A stretch of 64,000 nt of DNA from an uncultured Alphaproteobacteria bacterium (GCA_902629125.1 CACOPQ010000008.1:1-64000), one strand, 5' to 3'; positions 26,635 through 36,502 are shown, counted from the first letter of the stretch. Notes: generated by a model not told the origin, from the letters alone. A program made the numbers and translations.

Positions 26635-27378
26635 ATGGTTTTTAATTTAAAAGGAAAGTCAGCACTTGTAACCGGCGCCTCAGGGGGAATTGGCAGTGCT
26701 GTGGCAAGGGCACTCCATAATCAGGGAGCAGAATTGATAATTAATGGTACAAGATCTAGCAAACTGGAAAAACTAGCTGCGGAACTCGGCAGCAGAGTTC
26801 ACGTTTTACAGGGTGATCTGGCAGATACCACTAGCATTGGTCATTTGGCAGAAGAAGCGGAGCAGGTCAGCGATAATGGAATCGATATACTTGTTAACAA
26901 CGCAGGTATCACTAGAGATAATTTGCTTGTTAGACTGAGCGATCAAGATCTGATGGATGTAATCAATTTAAATTTGATAGCAGGATTTCACCTGACGCGA
27001 AAAATTGTTCGTGGCATGATGAAAAGAAAGTGGGGCAGGATAATAGGCATTTCATCCGTTGTGGGTATAACGGGAAACGCAGGTCAAACAAATTATGCTG
27101 CAGCAAAAGCTGGTATGATTGGTTTTTCAAAAGCTCTGGCGCTTGAGGTGGCAAGCCGTGGCATAACAGTGAATAACATAGCGCCAGGTTTTATAAAAAC
27201 ACCTATGACAGAAAATCTATCGGAGGAACAAGTAACTCGATTGCAAGCGAACGTTCCCGTGGGGCGTCTGGGAGAAGCTGAAGATGTTGCTAATGCAGCT
27301 GTTTATTTGGCATCTTCGGAGGCCAGTTATGTAACTGGCGCTACGTTAAACATTAATGGTGGGATGGCTATGCCTTAA
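26635..27378 (+). CDS. fabG: 3-oxoacyl-ACP reductase
   Basis: 247 residues, a classical SDR with TGASGGIG (13-20), NNAG (88-91) and catalytic Ser141, Tyr154 and Lys158 (YAAAK). The C-terminal NINGGMAMP ending is typical of FabG. It reduces 3-oxoacyl-ACP with NADPH. It starts 12 bases after fabD and precedes acpP, so the identity is secured by context. Confidence 0.96.
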   Translation: MVFNLKGKSALVTGASGGIGSAVARALHNQGAELIINGTRSSKLEKLAAELGSRVHVLQGDLADTTSIGHLAEEAEQVSDNGIDILVNNAGITRDNLLVRLSDQDLMDVINLNLIAGFHLTRKIVRGMMKRKWGRIIGISSVVGITGNAGQTNYAAAKAGMIGFSKALALEVASRGITVNNIAPGFIKTPMTENLSEEQVTRLQANVPVGRLGEAEDVANAAVYLASSEASYVTGATLNINGGMAMP

Positions 27379-27578
27379 TGGTCTAAAAACTATACCCTCA
27401 TACAAATATTGTGATATACGATTTAGGATCTAGAATATTACGAGTAAATATGTTATTTCGCCGATGCAAATATTGTTTGGCGTATTGAAGAGGTAGAAAT
27501 AGTTCTGCGAAAACTATAAAAACGGTCAGATAATTTGTTCTGATTTATCTTTTAATTGGTAAACCGAGGATTTATGTA

Positions 27579-27812
27579 ATGAGTGATATTGCCGAAAAAG
27601 TAAGGGCTATTGTTGTTGAGCACTTAGGTGTGGAATCAGATAAGGTGTCAGATACGGCTAGTTTTATAGATGATTTAGGGGCAGATAGCCTCGATAATGT
27701 AGAGCTAGTGATGGCATTTGAAGAAGAATTTGGTGTTGAGATTCCGGACGATGCAGCCGAGAAGATTGTGACGGTCAAGGACGCAATAGCATTTATCGAA
27801 GAGGCTTCTTAG
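27579..27812 (+). CDS. acpP: Acyl carrier protein
   Basis: 77 residues, strongly acidic. Ser37 in [17 protein letters not shown] carries the phosphopantetheine arm. It is preceded by a 200-base gap that probably holds its own promoter, as expected for a gene expressed far above its neighbours; CGAGGA lies upstream of the ATG. fabF follows. Confidence 0.98.
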   Translation: MSDIAEKVRAIVVEHLGVESDKVSDTASFIDDLGADSLDNVELVMAFEEEFGVEIPDDAAEKIVTVKDAIAFIEEAS

Positions 27813-27870
27813 CGTTTTAGAAAACTAACAAGTTGCCCTTGCTTAAATTATATCTTTGTAGGTGCGAACT

Positions 27871-29133
27871 TTGAGACGTGTAGTTATCACAGGTGTCGGT
27901 CTTGTTACCCCACTAGGTGCCAATGCTGAGGCGTCTTGGGCTAATCTATTGCGAGGCGACTCGGGTATAAAGCTGGTGCAAAACTTTGATGTTACTGATC
28001 TACCAGCAAAAATAGCAGGTACGATAAGTCAAAGCGAAGATGATCAGCACTCATTTCGGCCCAACGATTGGCTAGATTTAAAGGAGCAGCGAAAAATAGA
28101 TAGGTTTATCCTCTTAGGTCTCGTTGCTGCTACCCAAGCAGTAAATGATTCGGGGTGGACGCCTAAAACCGAGAAAGACCAAAACAAGACCGGTGTTATT
28201 ATTGGGTCTGGAATCGGCGGCCTACAGCAGATCTACGATAATAGCATCAAATTAAAGGAGGCCGGCCCACGGCGTATTTCTCCATTCTTTATTCCAGCTG
28301 CCCTTATTAATTTAGTATCTGGACATGTCTCAATAAAATTTGGTTTTAAAGGACCCAATCATTCTGTGGTTACTGCGTGTTCAACAGGTGCACACGCTAT
28401 TGGGGATGCCGCCCGATTGGTGATGCTGGGAGATGCCGACGTTATGGTTGCAGGAGGCGCTGAGGCGGCCGTAAATCGGCTTGGTTTTGCGGGTTTCGCG
28501 GCAGCGAGAGCCTTGTCCACCAACTTTAACGAGACACCAACCGAGGCGTCTAGGCCATGGGACAAAGATAGAGATGGTTTTGTAATGGGAGAAGGTGCAG
28601 GCATTGTAGTAGTTGAGGAGCTGGCGCACGCAAAAAAAAGAGGAGCTCAAATTTATGGCGAGTTAGTAGGATATGGTTTATCTGGTGATGCGCATCATAT
28701 AACCGCTCCTGCAGAAAATGGTGACGGCGCATTCCGAGCTATGAAGAATGCCTTAGAACGTTCGAACCTTAATTGTGCCGATATTGATTATATAAATGCC
28801 CATGGAACATCTACTCCGCTCGGGGATATGATAGAGTTGAATGCTGTACGTAGACTGTTTGGAACGGATATTAGCGGCGTTTCCATGTCCTCTACTAAAT
28901 CCTCGATAGGACACTTGCTTGGAGCCGCTGGAAGCGTCGAAGCTATTTTCTCTCTGCTTGCTATGCGAGATAATATAGTCCCTCCAACATTAAACTTGAA
29001 TAATCCATCGGAAGGTTGTGGGGACGTAAATTTGGTTCCTCACACTGCACAAGAGAAGAAAACGGATGCCGTTTTATCTAATTCGTTTGGGTTCGGTGGC
29101 ACTAACGCTTCGTTGGTGTTTAAGAAATTGTAA
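27871..29133 (+). CDS. fabF: 3-oxoacyl-ACP synthase II
   Basis: 420 residues from the TTG at 27871, giving the usual MRRVVITGVGLVTPLG. A GTG nine bases upstream (27862) also opens the frame, but it lies within AGGTG, which is well placed (six bases) as ribosome binding site for the TTG. The catalytic triad is Cys170 (VTACSTGAHAI) with the two histidines in NAHGTSTPLGD and SSIGHLLGA. It elongates acyl-ACP. Confidence 0.96.
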   Translation: MRRVVITGVGLVTPLGANAEASWANLLRGDSGIKLVQNFDVTDLPAKIAGTISQSEDDQHSFRPNDWLDLKEQRKIDRFILLGLVAATQAVNDSGWTPKTEKDQNKTGVIIGSGIGGLQQIYDNSIKLKEAGPRRISPFFIPAALINLVSGHVSIKFGFKGPNHSVVTACSTGAHAIGDAARLVMLGDADVMVAGGAEAAVNRLGFAGFAAARALSTNFNETPTEASRPWDKDRDGFVMGEGAGIVVVEELAHAKKRGAQIYGELVGYGLSGDAHHITAPAENGDGAFRAMKNALERSNLNCADIDYINAHGTSTPLGDMIELNAVRRLFGTDISGVSMSSTKSSIGHLLGAAGSVEAIFSLLAMRDNIVPPTLNLNNPSEGCGDVNLVPHTAQEKKTDAVLSNSFGFGGTNASLVFKKL

Positions 29134-29151
29134 CAGAGAAGGCTTGAAACT

Positions 29152-30111
29152 GTGAGGTTATCACTGTTTGGGTTTTCTGTTTTTATAGCGATTACATTGT
29201 TATTTGCGGGCTGGGGACTAAACACGCACTTTTCACGAGGGCCATTGAAATCAAGTGTAACCGTTGTCATTCCAAGCGGAATTGGGCTATCGCACATAAC
29301 TAAAATTTTAACCCAAAGAGGAATACTTAACCAACCTTTTGCCTTTAAGTTGACTGCCATATTATTAGGCGAATCTAAAAACTTGCGCGCTGGAGAATAT
29401 TTTTTTGAGAGGCATGCGAGTCCGAATGCAGTGCTTGAAAAGTTATCCAGTGGCAATATCATACTCAGACAGATAACCATACCAGAAGGTCTAACTTCTT
29501 TTGAAGTGATTAGAAGGTTGTACCAGACGGAGGGTTTGATTGGCCAGGTTTCTCTAAAAGTACCAGAGGGCACACTTTTACCCGAGACGTATAATTACAA
29601 GTTTGGTGATACAAGAAACAGTATCCTAGTGAGAATGCAAAAAGAAATGGTACTTTTTGTTCAAAAGGAGTTGGAAAAACGTCGAATAGACTTACCCTTA
29701 AAATCAAAAGAGGATGTAATAATACTAGCATCTATTATCGAAAAAGAAGCAGGGCTTGATAGCGAACGAGAAATAATTGCCAGTGTTTTTGTTAATCGAT
29801 TAAATAAGAAAATGAAGTTGCAGTCTGATCCCACCGTAAGATATGGCGTTTCAGCACTTGTGGATAACAAGCGCCTAACGCACAAAGATCTTAATAGGGA
29901 GACTACACATAATACTTATAGAATACACGGCTTGCCGCCAACGCCAATATGTAATCCTAGCAAAGCCTCTATCATAGCTGCCTTATCACCTGCTAGCACC
30001 GACTTTTTTTATTTTGTTGCTAATGGGTTAGGGGGACATTTTTTTTCAAAGACTTTAAAAGAACACAATCAAAATGTTGCAAAATGGCGCAAGATCCGTA
30101 GTAGACTTTAA
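29152..30111 (+). CDS. mltG: Endolytic murein transglycosylase MltG
   Basis: 319 residues: one N-terminal membrane helix (about 4-22), a LysM-like region and the YceG catalytic domain with ASIIEKEAG (catalytic Glu), SDPTVRYG and NTYRIHGLPPTPICNP. It terminates glycan strands during peptidoglycan synthesis. The start is GTG with AGAAGG upstream, 18 bases after fabF. The alphaproteobacterial neighbour yicC, normally next, is missing. Confidence 0.94.
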   Translation: MRLSLFGFSVFIAITLLFAGWGLNTHFSRGPLKSSVTVVIPSGIGLSHITKILTQRGILNQPFAFKLTAILLGESKNLRAGEYFFERHASPNAVLEKLSSGNIILRQITIPEGLTSFEVIRRLYQTEGLIGQVSLKVPEGTLLPETYNYKFGDTRNSILVRMQKEMVLFVQKELEKRRIDLPLKSKEDVIILASIIEKEAGLDSEREIIASVFVNRLNKKMKLQSDPTVRYGVSALVDNKRLTHKDLNRETTHNTYRIHGLPPTPICNPSKASIIAALSPASTDFFYFVANGLGGHFFSKTLKEHNQNVAKWRKIRSRL

Positions 30112-30203
30112 GTCTTATAGAACAGTAAAAGGGTGTTAAAACTCAAAAGGGCGCAGCTATTGTGAAAAATATTTTTGACTTAACTTAGAGCTTCTTTTAA
30201 GTC

Positions 30204-30238
30204 CACCATATCCTATTGGGATATTTGGTGCTCCTTTT
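30204..30238 (+). terminator. Stem-loop with T-rich tail downstream of mltG
   Basis: CACCATATCC (30204-30213) pairs with GGATA (30219-30223) and TGGTG (30226-30230), a 10-bp stem with a two-base bulge and five-base loop, followed by CTCCTTTT. It is a plausible rho-independent terminator for the fab-mltG transcript. The tail is interrupted by C residues, so termination may be partial. Confidence 0.45.
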
Positions 30239-30320
30239 CGATATGCATGCTATGTATAGGGCGTTAGTCAAATCTTGTTGCAAGCTAACTTGTCCTAGGG
30301 TTTGAGCAGGGAAAAAGGTG

Positions 30321-30326
30321 TATAAT
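30321..30326 (+). promoter_or_regulatory. Minus-10 element upstream of gmk
   Basis: A perfect TATAAT lies 83 bases before the gmk start, after the stem-loop that follows mltG. A matching -35 at 16-18 bases is poor (TTGAGC is only 13 bases away). A small hairpin CGGTA-TTTTT-TACCG lies in the leader. It suggests that gmk has its own promoter. Confidence 0.4.
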
Positions 30327-30408
30327 ACAAAGTAGACCGGTATTTTTTACCGTAATCTGCTGACCACTTAGTGTAGTTGGATTTTTGTGGTAGGGAACAA
30401 AAAGAAAA

Positions 30409-31041
30409 ATGGCGGAAATAAATCGTCAAGGCCTCATGTTGGTGCTTTCATCGCCGTCAGGTGCTGGTAAGACAAGTATATGTAGGGAATTGCTATCACT
30501 GGAAGAGAATTTAAAAATGTCGGTATCGGCGACTACGCGGCCGCGCAGACCAGGTGAAGTACACGGTGTAGATTATAATTTTATAAATAGCGTCCAATTT
30601 GATAAACTAATAAAAACGAGTGCGTTGTTGGAATATGCAAAAGTTTTTGGCTACTATTATGGTACACCTAGAGCTCAAGTAGAGGCCTCACTTGATAGAG
30701 GTCAGGATGTTCTTTTCGATATTGATTGGCAGGGCACCCAGCAATTAGGGGAACACTTAGAAGCAGACCTAGTAAGAGTATTTATTTTGCCACCTTCCAC
30801 TCGAGAGTTAGAGCGTCGCTTGAAAAAACGTGCTCAGGATCCTCCGCATATCGTAGATAAAAGGATGGCAAAGGCAATGGATGAGATAAGCCATTACCCC
30901 GAATATGATTACATAATTATTAATTCAGATCTTTCTGAAAGTGTTAAGAGTGTAAGATCAATTTTACATGCGGAGAGACTTAAAAGGGGTCGACAAATAG
31001 GCTTAATACATTTTGTCAAACAATTGCGTGATGGACATTAG
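30409..31041 (+). CDS. gmk: Guanylate kinase
   Basis: 210 residues. P-loop SSPSGAGKTS, the GMP-binding RPRRPGEVHGVDYNF segment and the lid region are all present. It phosphorylates GMP to GDP. In alphaproteobacteria gmk normally follows mltG and yicC and faces rsmA; here the stop codon overlaps the convergent rsmA stop by four bases. Confidence 0.97.
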   Translation: MAEINRQGLMLVLSSPSGAGKTSICRELLSLEENLKMSVSATTRPRRPGEVHGVDYNFINSVQFDKLIKTSALLEYAKVFGYYYGTPRAQVEASLDRGQDVLFDIDWQGTQQLGEHLEADLVRVFILPPSTRELERRLKKRAQDPPHIVDKRMAKAMDEISHYPEYDYIIINSDLSESVKSVRSILHAERLKRGRQIGLIHFVKQLRDGH

Positions 31042-31883
31042 AAGCGATTTGATCCTATGAGATTGGTCAATGTACAGAAAGCTTCAAGTGTAAGATTTTC
31101 AGGCCGCTCCTCAGGGTTTATCCCGGCTTTTTCAAGTAGTTTGCTACCTCCAAACATTTTAAAGCTACTACGCAACATTTTTCGTCGTTGATTGAAAGCG
31201 GTTATTAGCACCTTTTGCAGGGCAAATTTATCAGTTTTGAACAAGGGTTTCTTTCGCGGTAATACTTGCACCATTGAACTGATGACTTTCGGTTTAGGTA
31301 TAAAAGCACTAGCAGGAACATCGAATAAAAAATCTGTCTCCGCAAGCAAATTTATCATCAAGGTAAGTCTACCATATGCAGCGCTACCTGGTTGTGCACA
31401 CAATCGGTTGGCCACTTCCTTTTGAATCATTATGGTTATCGCAGAAAGTGGCGGAGTGCTTTCTAACCATTTAAAAATTAAATTAGTTGCTATATTAAAA
31501 GGAAGATTTGCAACGATTTGTATCGGCTCTTTACCCAGTTCGACTAGTGATAATTCCAAAGCATCAGCATAAATGACTTTCAATCGTGGCTTTGCTATTT
31601 CTTCAAGTTCCCTTAAAATTTGTATTGCTCTTTTGTCTTTCTCTATTGCGATTACTTTAGATGCCCCTTCTATTAAAAGAGCCCGCGTTAATCCTCCAGG
31701 CCCGGCCCCGATTTCTATAACCGTACCCGTATCTAAAGGTTTTGCTGAACGCGCGATTTTACGGGTAAGGTTTATGTCAAATATGAAGTTTTGACCAAGA
31801 GAGCGCTTTGGGAAAAGTTGGTGTTCTTGAATAACGGTATTAAGCGGTTGCATTTTGAGAATTTTCTGACTTAGTTCACTCAT
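31038..31883 (-). CDS. rsmA: 16S rRNA dimethyladenosine transferase RsmA (KsgA)
   Basis: 281 residues from the ATG at 31883, four bases after the pdxA stop with GGA nine bases upstream. A longer frame reaching 31937 overlaps pdxA and is less likely. SAM-binding IEIGAGPGGLT and the target-adenine motif NLPFN (usually NLPYN) are visible, preceded by FPKRSLGQNFIFD. It dimethylates two adenines in helix 45 of 16S rRNA. Last gene of the lptF-to-rsmA unit. Confidence 0.95.
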   Translation of the reverse strand: MSELSQKILKMQPLNTVIQEHQLFPKRSLGQNFIFDINLTRKIARSAKPLDTGTVIEIGAGPGGLTRALLIEGASKVIAIEKDKRAIQILRELEEIAKPRLKVIYADALELSLVELGKEPIQIVANLPFNIATNLIFKWLESTPPLSAITIMIQKEVANRLCAQPGSAAYGRLTLMINLLAETDFLFDVPASAFIPKPKVISSMVQVLPRKKPLFKTDKFALQKVLITAFNQRRKMLRSSFKMFGGSKLLEKAGINPEERPENLTLEAFCTLTNLIGSNRF

Positions 31884-31887
31884 GAAA

Positions 31888-32895
31888 TTATCCAAAACCT
31901 GAACTGGCCAATCTATTCTGGTAAATTCTATGGGCAAGTTTTATAGCTCTTATCATACTGTTGGCGTCTGCATCACCTGATCCCGCAATATTGAGAGCAG
32001 TACCATGGTCCGGAGATGTACGAACGATAGGAAGCCCAATTGTCACGTTAACGCTATTCCAGAAATCTAGAGTCTTAATAGGTATCAAAGCTTGATCATG
32101 ATACATGCAGATTGCGATGTCGTAACGCTTTCTAACATCCTCAGTAAACATGCTATCGGCAGAAACTGGTCCATTAATCCGAAGACCTCTATTTTTTAGA
32201 GACTCTATAGCAGGTTTTATGATTTGTTCCTCTTCTAATCCTATTGTGCCATTCTCCCCAGCGTGAGGATTTAAACCAGAGACACATAATCGCGGGCGTT
32301 CTATTGAGAAATCAGTTTTTAGAGCGGTATTTGTTATTAAGATAGTTCGTTGAAGAAGGTTTTCATTCAAAATTTTGGGTACATTGGCAAGGGGTTCGTG
32401 TATGGTGACGGGTACAACGAGTAGCTCATCTGATGCTAAAAGCATAACTGGTTCTACCTCGGTTCCGCACAGAGCCGCCAAAAACTCCGTATGGCCAGGA
32501 TATTGAAATTTTTCTTTTGTGAGTATTTCTTTCTGGATTGGGTTAGTGACAAGAGCACTAACTAGGCCTGTTTTAGCAAAACTGACGGCAATTTCTATCG
32601 CTTCGATGACAGCCGGGGCATTTAGCTCCTCTGGTTTGCCAGATTTGCAATGAACTGGAAATTTGTGCGGTAGTATTGGGAGAGCATCAATAAAACATTC
32701 CAGACTTTGTTCTGGTGAACTAATTATTTTAATAGGAACTTCTAAGTTTGCCTCCTTCGCACGATTGGCAACCCTTTCGGCATCATCAATTAAAAAGAAA
32801 GGAGGACAAGACTTATCGTTCCAGGCTTTTACTGTTATTTCGGTGCCGACTCCTGCTGGTTCTCCTGGGGTTATTGCTATCGGTTTTTCTAGCAT
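31888..32895 (-). CDS. pdxA: 4-hydroxythreonine-4-phosphate dehydrogenase PdxA
   Basis: 335 residues. Metal-binding histidines are in YPGHTEFLA, LNPHAGENG and YHDQALIPIK, and the start ITPGEPAGVGTEI is typical. It acts in the DXP-dependent vitamin B6 pathway. Its place between surA and rsmA is the conserved one, which favours the housekeeping PdxA over PdxA2-type catabolic paralogues. AAGGG upstream of the ATG. Confidence 0.95.
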   Translation of the reverse strand: MLEKPIAITPGEPAGVGTEITVKAWNDKSCPPFFLIDDAERVANRAKEANLEVPIKIISSPEQSLECFIDALPILPHKFPVHCKSGKPEELNAPAVIEAIEIAVSFAKTGLVSALVTNPIQKEILTKEKFQYPGHTEFLAALCGTEVEPVMLLASDELLVVPVTIHEPLANVPKILNENLLQRTILITNTALKTDFSIERPRLCVSGLNPHAGENGTIGLEEEQIIKPAIESLKNRGLRINGPVSADSMFTEDVRKRYDIAICMYHDQALIPIKTLDFWNSVNVTIGLPIVRTSPDHGTALNIAGSGDADANSMIRAIKLAHRIYQNRLASSGFG

Positions 32896-32934
32896 TGCTG
32901 ACCCTTTATATTTTTTATAAACCCAGTAATATTT

Positions 32935-34254
32935 TTATATTTTTATTTCAATAAAAGCACTCTGCCGAAGATCATAGAGATATTTTTTTGCTAGCTTTTC
33001 CAGTTTTTCTCGTTGAAGTTTTAGAGCCACTGCTTGACGGCTAGGAATAATGCTTTTCGGTAATAATCGCTTGCACACGGTTATAATTGCTATGCCATTA
33101 CTAGTTTTTAAAGGTTTGGAAGGAATCCCAACTTTCAACTTCTGCACTATTTCTTTTAGCTCTGCGGATAATTCACCCATAAAAAATTCACCTAAGTTCT
33201 GAAGCTCGCTGTCCGGAGTCTGTTTTGATAGCTCTTTAAATTTAGAGCATGAGTTTACGTTTTCTAGTCGTTTCCTAAATTGCGATAATTTAAGTTGGGT
33301 TTTTTCTTCTGTACTGGTTTGTTTGGAACTAAAAAGGAGTTGTAAAAGGCTAACACGCGTTTTCAGCGGGTCAAAGTTGGTCACTTTTTTCTTGGCCTCG
33401 ACTTTCAATAAAAGATATCCAGAGTTTGTTTTAATTGGTGCAGTTATACCGCCAGAGCTAACTGACTTTAATGCAGGTACTAGGAAGGGCTCTAGCTGGT
33501 CAAAGGTAGTCCATCCAACTTTGCCATTAGATTTTGCAGTTCGTGAGTTAGAAAATCGGCGTGCAAAGGCCGAAAAGTCTCCTCCTTCTTTAAGTTTAGC
33601 ATAAATTTCATCTATCAGTATTTTGGCGTTTTTCTGGCCGTGCGCCATACTGTTCTCGATAAGTATTTCTGACAAAAAAAGTTGAGTGCGACCGATGCTT
33701 CCTTTGATTTTTTTTCGGATCGCGCTAATTTCATCGTCACTAATTTTTAACTGATTTCGATAACGGATTTGAACAGCTTTAGTCCATCCTAGATTAGTTT
33801 CGATTTGTGAAATTGCATCCAACTTACTCAATTTATTTTCGGATAAAAATTTTAATAATTGGCCTTTTGGGAGTTTGAACTGTCTCTCCATAATATTTTT
33901 TGCTGAATTTAATTCTCCTAAGGTAATTTTGATTTGTAACCTTTTTATTTCCTGTCTCTCTAATTCTTCGTCAATAAGCTGTTCTAATACTTGTCTTTTA
34001 AATTGCTTACTACTCATTACCTTTAGTCCGATACTAGACATGAAGCCTATAAATTTTATTCGATCGCTTATATCCCTTGTCGAAATTATTTTATTATTCA
34101 CCACCGCAGCTATATTTACTCTAGATAGATAGTCTCGTTTTATTTTTTCATCGGCAGAACCACTACTATCCACTAGCACTAGTAAGGAAAAAATTAAGTA
34201 ATGAAGTAATTTAATTTTTGGAGCATATGTGGTTATTTTCAGTAATATTGACAT
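32935..34254 (-). CDS. surA: Periplasmic chaperone/peptidyl-prolyl isomerase SurA
   Basis: 439 residues with an N-terminal signal peptide (hydrophobic 17-30, cleavage likely near GSA at 32-34), a SurA N domain beginning at about 45, and one clear parvulin domain (HGQKNAKILIDEIYAKLKEG, GKVGWTTFDQLEPFLVPAL, APIKTNSGYLLLKVE). A second parvulin-like stretch at the C-terminus is degenerate. SurA carries outer-membrane proteins such as LptD to the BAM complex and it is encoded next to lptD, as usual. Confidence 0.92.
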   Translation of the reverse strand: MSILLKITTYAPKIKLLHYLIFSLLVLVDSSGSADEKIKRDYLSRVNIAAVVNNKIISTRDISDRIKFIGFMSSIGLKVMSSKQFKRQVLEQLIDEELERQEIKRLQIKITLGELNSAKNIMERQFKLPKGQLLKFLSENKLSKLDAISQIETNLGWTKAVQIRYRNQLKISDDEISAIRKKIKGSIGRTQLFLSEILIENSMAHGQKNAKILIDEIYAKLKEGGDFSAFARRFSNSRTAKSNGKVGWTTFDQLEPFLVPALKSVSSGGITAPIKTNSGYLLLKVEAKKKVTNFDPLKTRVSLLQLLFSSKQTSTEEKTQLKLSQFRKRLENVNSCSKFKELSKQTPDSELQNLGEFFMGELSAELKEIVQKLKVGIPSKPLKTSNGIAIITVCKRLLPKSIIPSRQAVALKLQREKLEKLAKKYLYDLRQSAFIEIKI

Positions 34255-34318
34255 TTCTCAAATTTCTAAACACGCGCAATAAAATAAAAAATCAAATTAG
34301 CTAAAGAAGTTAATATCT

Positions 34319-36499
34319 TTAAAGTGATCCCAAGTCTCTAAAATTAATAAGCAGTAATACTTGATCTTCAGGTTGCAATTCTTCACCGCTCATATCTTCA
34401 CGTTGATACTGAAGACCTATTGTAAAACATTCATCAGTGTAGGTAACCCCAAGCGAGGCTTTTATTGTTCTGTTGGAACTATCTGTAAAATCCTGCACAA
34501 GTTGCAAATTTGAGGTCCAATTTGCTAACAGTTGAGAGTTAATTTTAAGATCCATTTGCTCGCGATTGCCAAACTCTTCAGTTTCACGTTGCTCGTCTAT
34601 AAGTATATAGTCCAAAGCTATAATATGCTGTTGATGGAATAAATTGAGTCCTAATTCAGTTCTACTTGGACTAAAGTTTCCGCTATCTAGTCTGAAGCGG
34701 TAGTGAATATTTAAAGCGTCGTTAGGAAAGAAAGTGAACCTTCCAACGTAATCCGACTTTTTATGCTCCAATCCGGAAGCTTCGCTAAAAGAGGAATTTC
34801 CGGCAAATCTATAGCTTTGCGCGAGTAATAATTCAGATTGCTGGCCGTCATTATTTGCAATTGACGATCTTAATCCATAATCGATGCGAGAACCACCGGT
34901 AATAAGGTCTGTTCCTGCATATCGATTTAGATCAAAAATATTGGTGTCATCAAACTCAAACGCCTGGCTGTCTTCATTAGCGATTTTTGAAGAATTTTGA
35001 ATATTAGGCCCTAAAACAAAATTAATGATCGGTTCAATGATTTGTACGCTACCCATTTGGTTGCGCACAAAAGGGTACCTCCAATTAACGCCGAGCTGAG
35101 GAATAATCCGAAACTCCGCGTGGTCGGTGTTTGATCTGCCCTCTAGACCCTCGTTGATATTATTCGAAAAGAATAGGTCTGTTTGCAGAGAGGAATGGAA
35201 AGTATAGATTTCCCCTAAACCACTATAAAACGGCATTTGTAAACCGCTTTTTAAAGAGAGTTTTCGACTGTCTACTCCAATTTCTCGCGTTATAGAACTT
35301 ATTGCGAGATCTATCTCAGGACGAATGCCAGTTGAATTAGGTTGACCCGTGAAGTTATAATTCAACATTGGGAAAACAAAAGGTTGTGCTCTTCTGTCAT
35401 CAGTAACTCGAAGCCCTTGGAATTTATAAACACTCAGAGAAGAGTAATTGCGGGACCGGAAACCTTCCAAAAGAGCTCTGCTCGTAAGCACTTCTTTTGT
35501 ATCTAAATCAAATTTCCTCTGATAGTTTCTATTACTAGTTTGTTCTAGATCAAAACTACTGCGCCAAGTGTCGTCGATAGCAAATTTAGCCTCTAAATCA
35601 ATGCTACCCTTTAGCGCAATGTCATTAAAGCTGTTTTCGTGAAAGCTGTCCGTGATAAACCCAGTTGTGGTTTTTAAATCTATATTCCCAAGCTCTAAAG
35701 CATGCCTATAGTGCGTTTTCAAAATCATACCATTTCGAGTATAGATAGTGGGTTCTAATTTAATATCACGCGCTCTGTCTATTACTTGATAATAAGGTTG
35801 TCCGTATATCAAGCCCCTTTCGTCCGAGTGCCCAAGAGTTGGGATCAAAAATCCAGATCTGCGTTCAACCGAAGGGTCTGGGTGAATAAAGTAGGGCATG
35901 TAAAAAATTGGGAAGTCGAATATCTCTAGGAGGGCACTCTCATATTCTATGTTTTTTGTATCTTCATCGTGGGTAACCTGTTCGGCCTTAATTTGCCAAA
36001 CGAGTGGTTTATTGGGGTCTTCTTTGCAGGGATGGCAAGGAGAAAAAATGGCCTCTTTCATTACGTTTCGACTGCCATCAAATCGTATTGCGGAATTAGC
36101 AGCAAATCGGGAGCCGTCATTCATTAGCAATTTAAAGTCGTTTATAACGCCACTTTTTAAGTCGTGTGATAAAACCACTTTAGTCGAAAAAAGGACCTCC
36201 CCATTGGGTTCTAATAAGATTACGTTACCCTCAGCAGTTACTTCATCTTTTTTTTGACTGTAAATTACCCTGTCAGCTAAAAGAATTCTCGAGCCTTGTG
36301 ATAACTCAACATTTCCCAGCGCTTTTATGACATCATTTTCTTTCGAATAAGTTATTTCAGCAGCTTGCAGCAGCGTTTGCCGATTAGTCGGGCTGTCCGC
36401 GAATACAGAGTGGTTTATCTGTGTGAGCAAGAATGGGCATAATAAGATTAGTCGAACCAAAATATGCCATACGGCTTGTGGGTACTGTTTTAATCCCAT
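34319..36499 (-). CDS. lptD: LPS-assembly outer-membrane protein LptD
   Basis: 726 residues: signal peptide (about 1-34, ending SVFADS), an N-terminal OstA/LptA-like jellyroll domain (ITYSKENDVIKALGNVELSQ) and a long C-terminal beta barrel ending with alternating residues to the last strand (VLLLINFRDLGSL). Cysteines at about 155 and 158 (SPCHPC) and one near the C-terminus could form the structural disulfides known in LptD. It inserts lipopolysaccharide into the outer leaflet. It follows lptG by three bases. Confidence 0.95.
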   Translation of the reverse strand: MGLKQYPQAVWHILVRLILLCPFLLTQINHSVFADSPTNRQTLLQAAEITYSKENDVIKALGNVELSQGSRILLADRVIYSQKKDEVTAEGNVILLEPNGEVLFSTKVVLSHDLKSGVINDFKLLMNDGSRFAANSAIRFDGSRNVMKEAIFSPCHPCKEDPNKPLVWQIKAEQVTHDEDTKNIEYESALLEIFDFPIFYMPYFIHPDPSVERRSGFLIPTLGHSDERGLIYGQPYYQVIDRARDIKLEPTIYTRNGMILKTHYRHALELGNIDLKTTTGFITDSFHENSFNDIALKGSIDLEAKFAIDDTWRSSFDLEQTSNRNYQRKFDLDTKEVLTSRALLEGFRSRNYSSLSVYKFQGLRVTDDRRAQPFVFPMLNYNFTGQPNSTGIRPEIDLAISSITREIGVDSRKLSLKSGLQMPFYSGLGEIYTFHSSLQTDLFFSNNINEGLEGRSNTDHAEFRIIPQLGVNWRYPFVRNQMGSVQIIEPIINFVLGPNIQNSSKIANEDSQAFEFDDTNIFDLNRYAGTDLITGGSRIDYGLRSSIANNDGQQSELLLAQSYRFAGNSSFSEASGLEHKKSDYVGRFTFFPNDALNIHYRFRLDSGNFSPSRTELGLNLFHQQHIIALDYILIDEQRETEEFGNREQMDLKINSQLLANWTSNLQLVQDFTDSSNRTIKASLGVTYTDECFTIGLQYQREDMSGEELQPEDQVLLLINFRDLGSL

Positions 36500-36502
36500 A
36501 AC

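Noticed and set aside
28359-28650. Minus-strand frames inside fabF
   Set aside because: They are shadows of the strongly conserved fabF frame, with no start signals.
31884-31937. Extended N-terminus for rsmA
   Set aside because: It overlaps the end of pdxA; the ATG at 31883 gives the normal family start and a sensible spacing.
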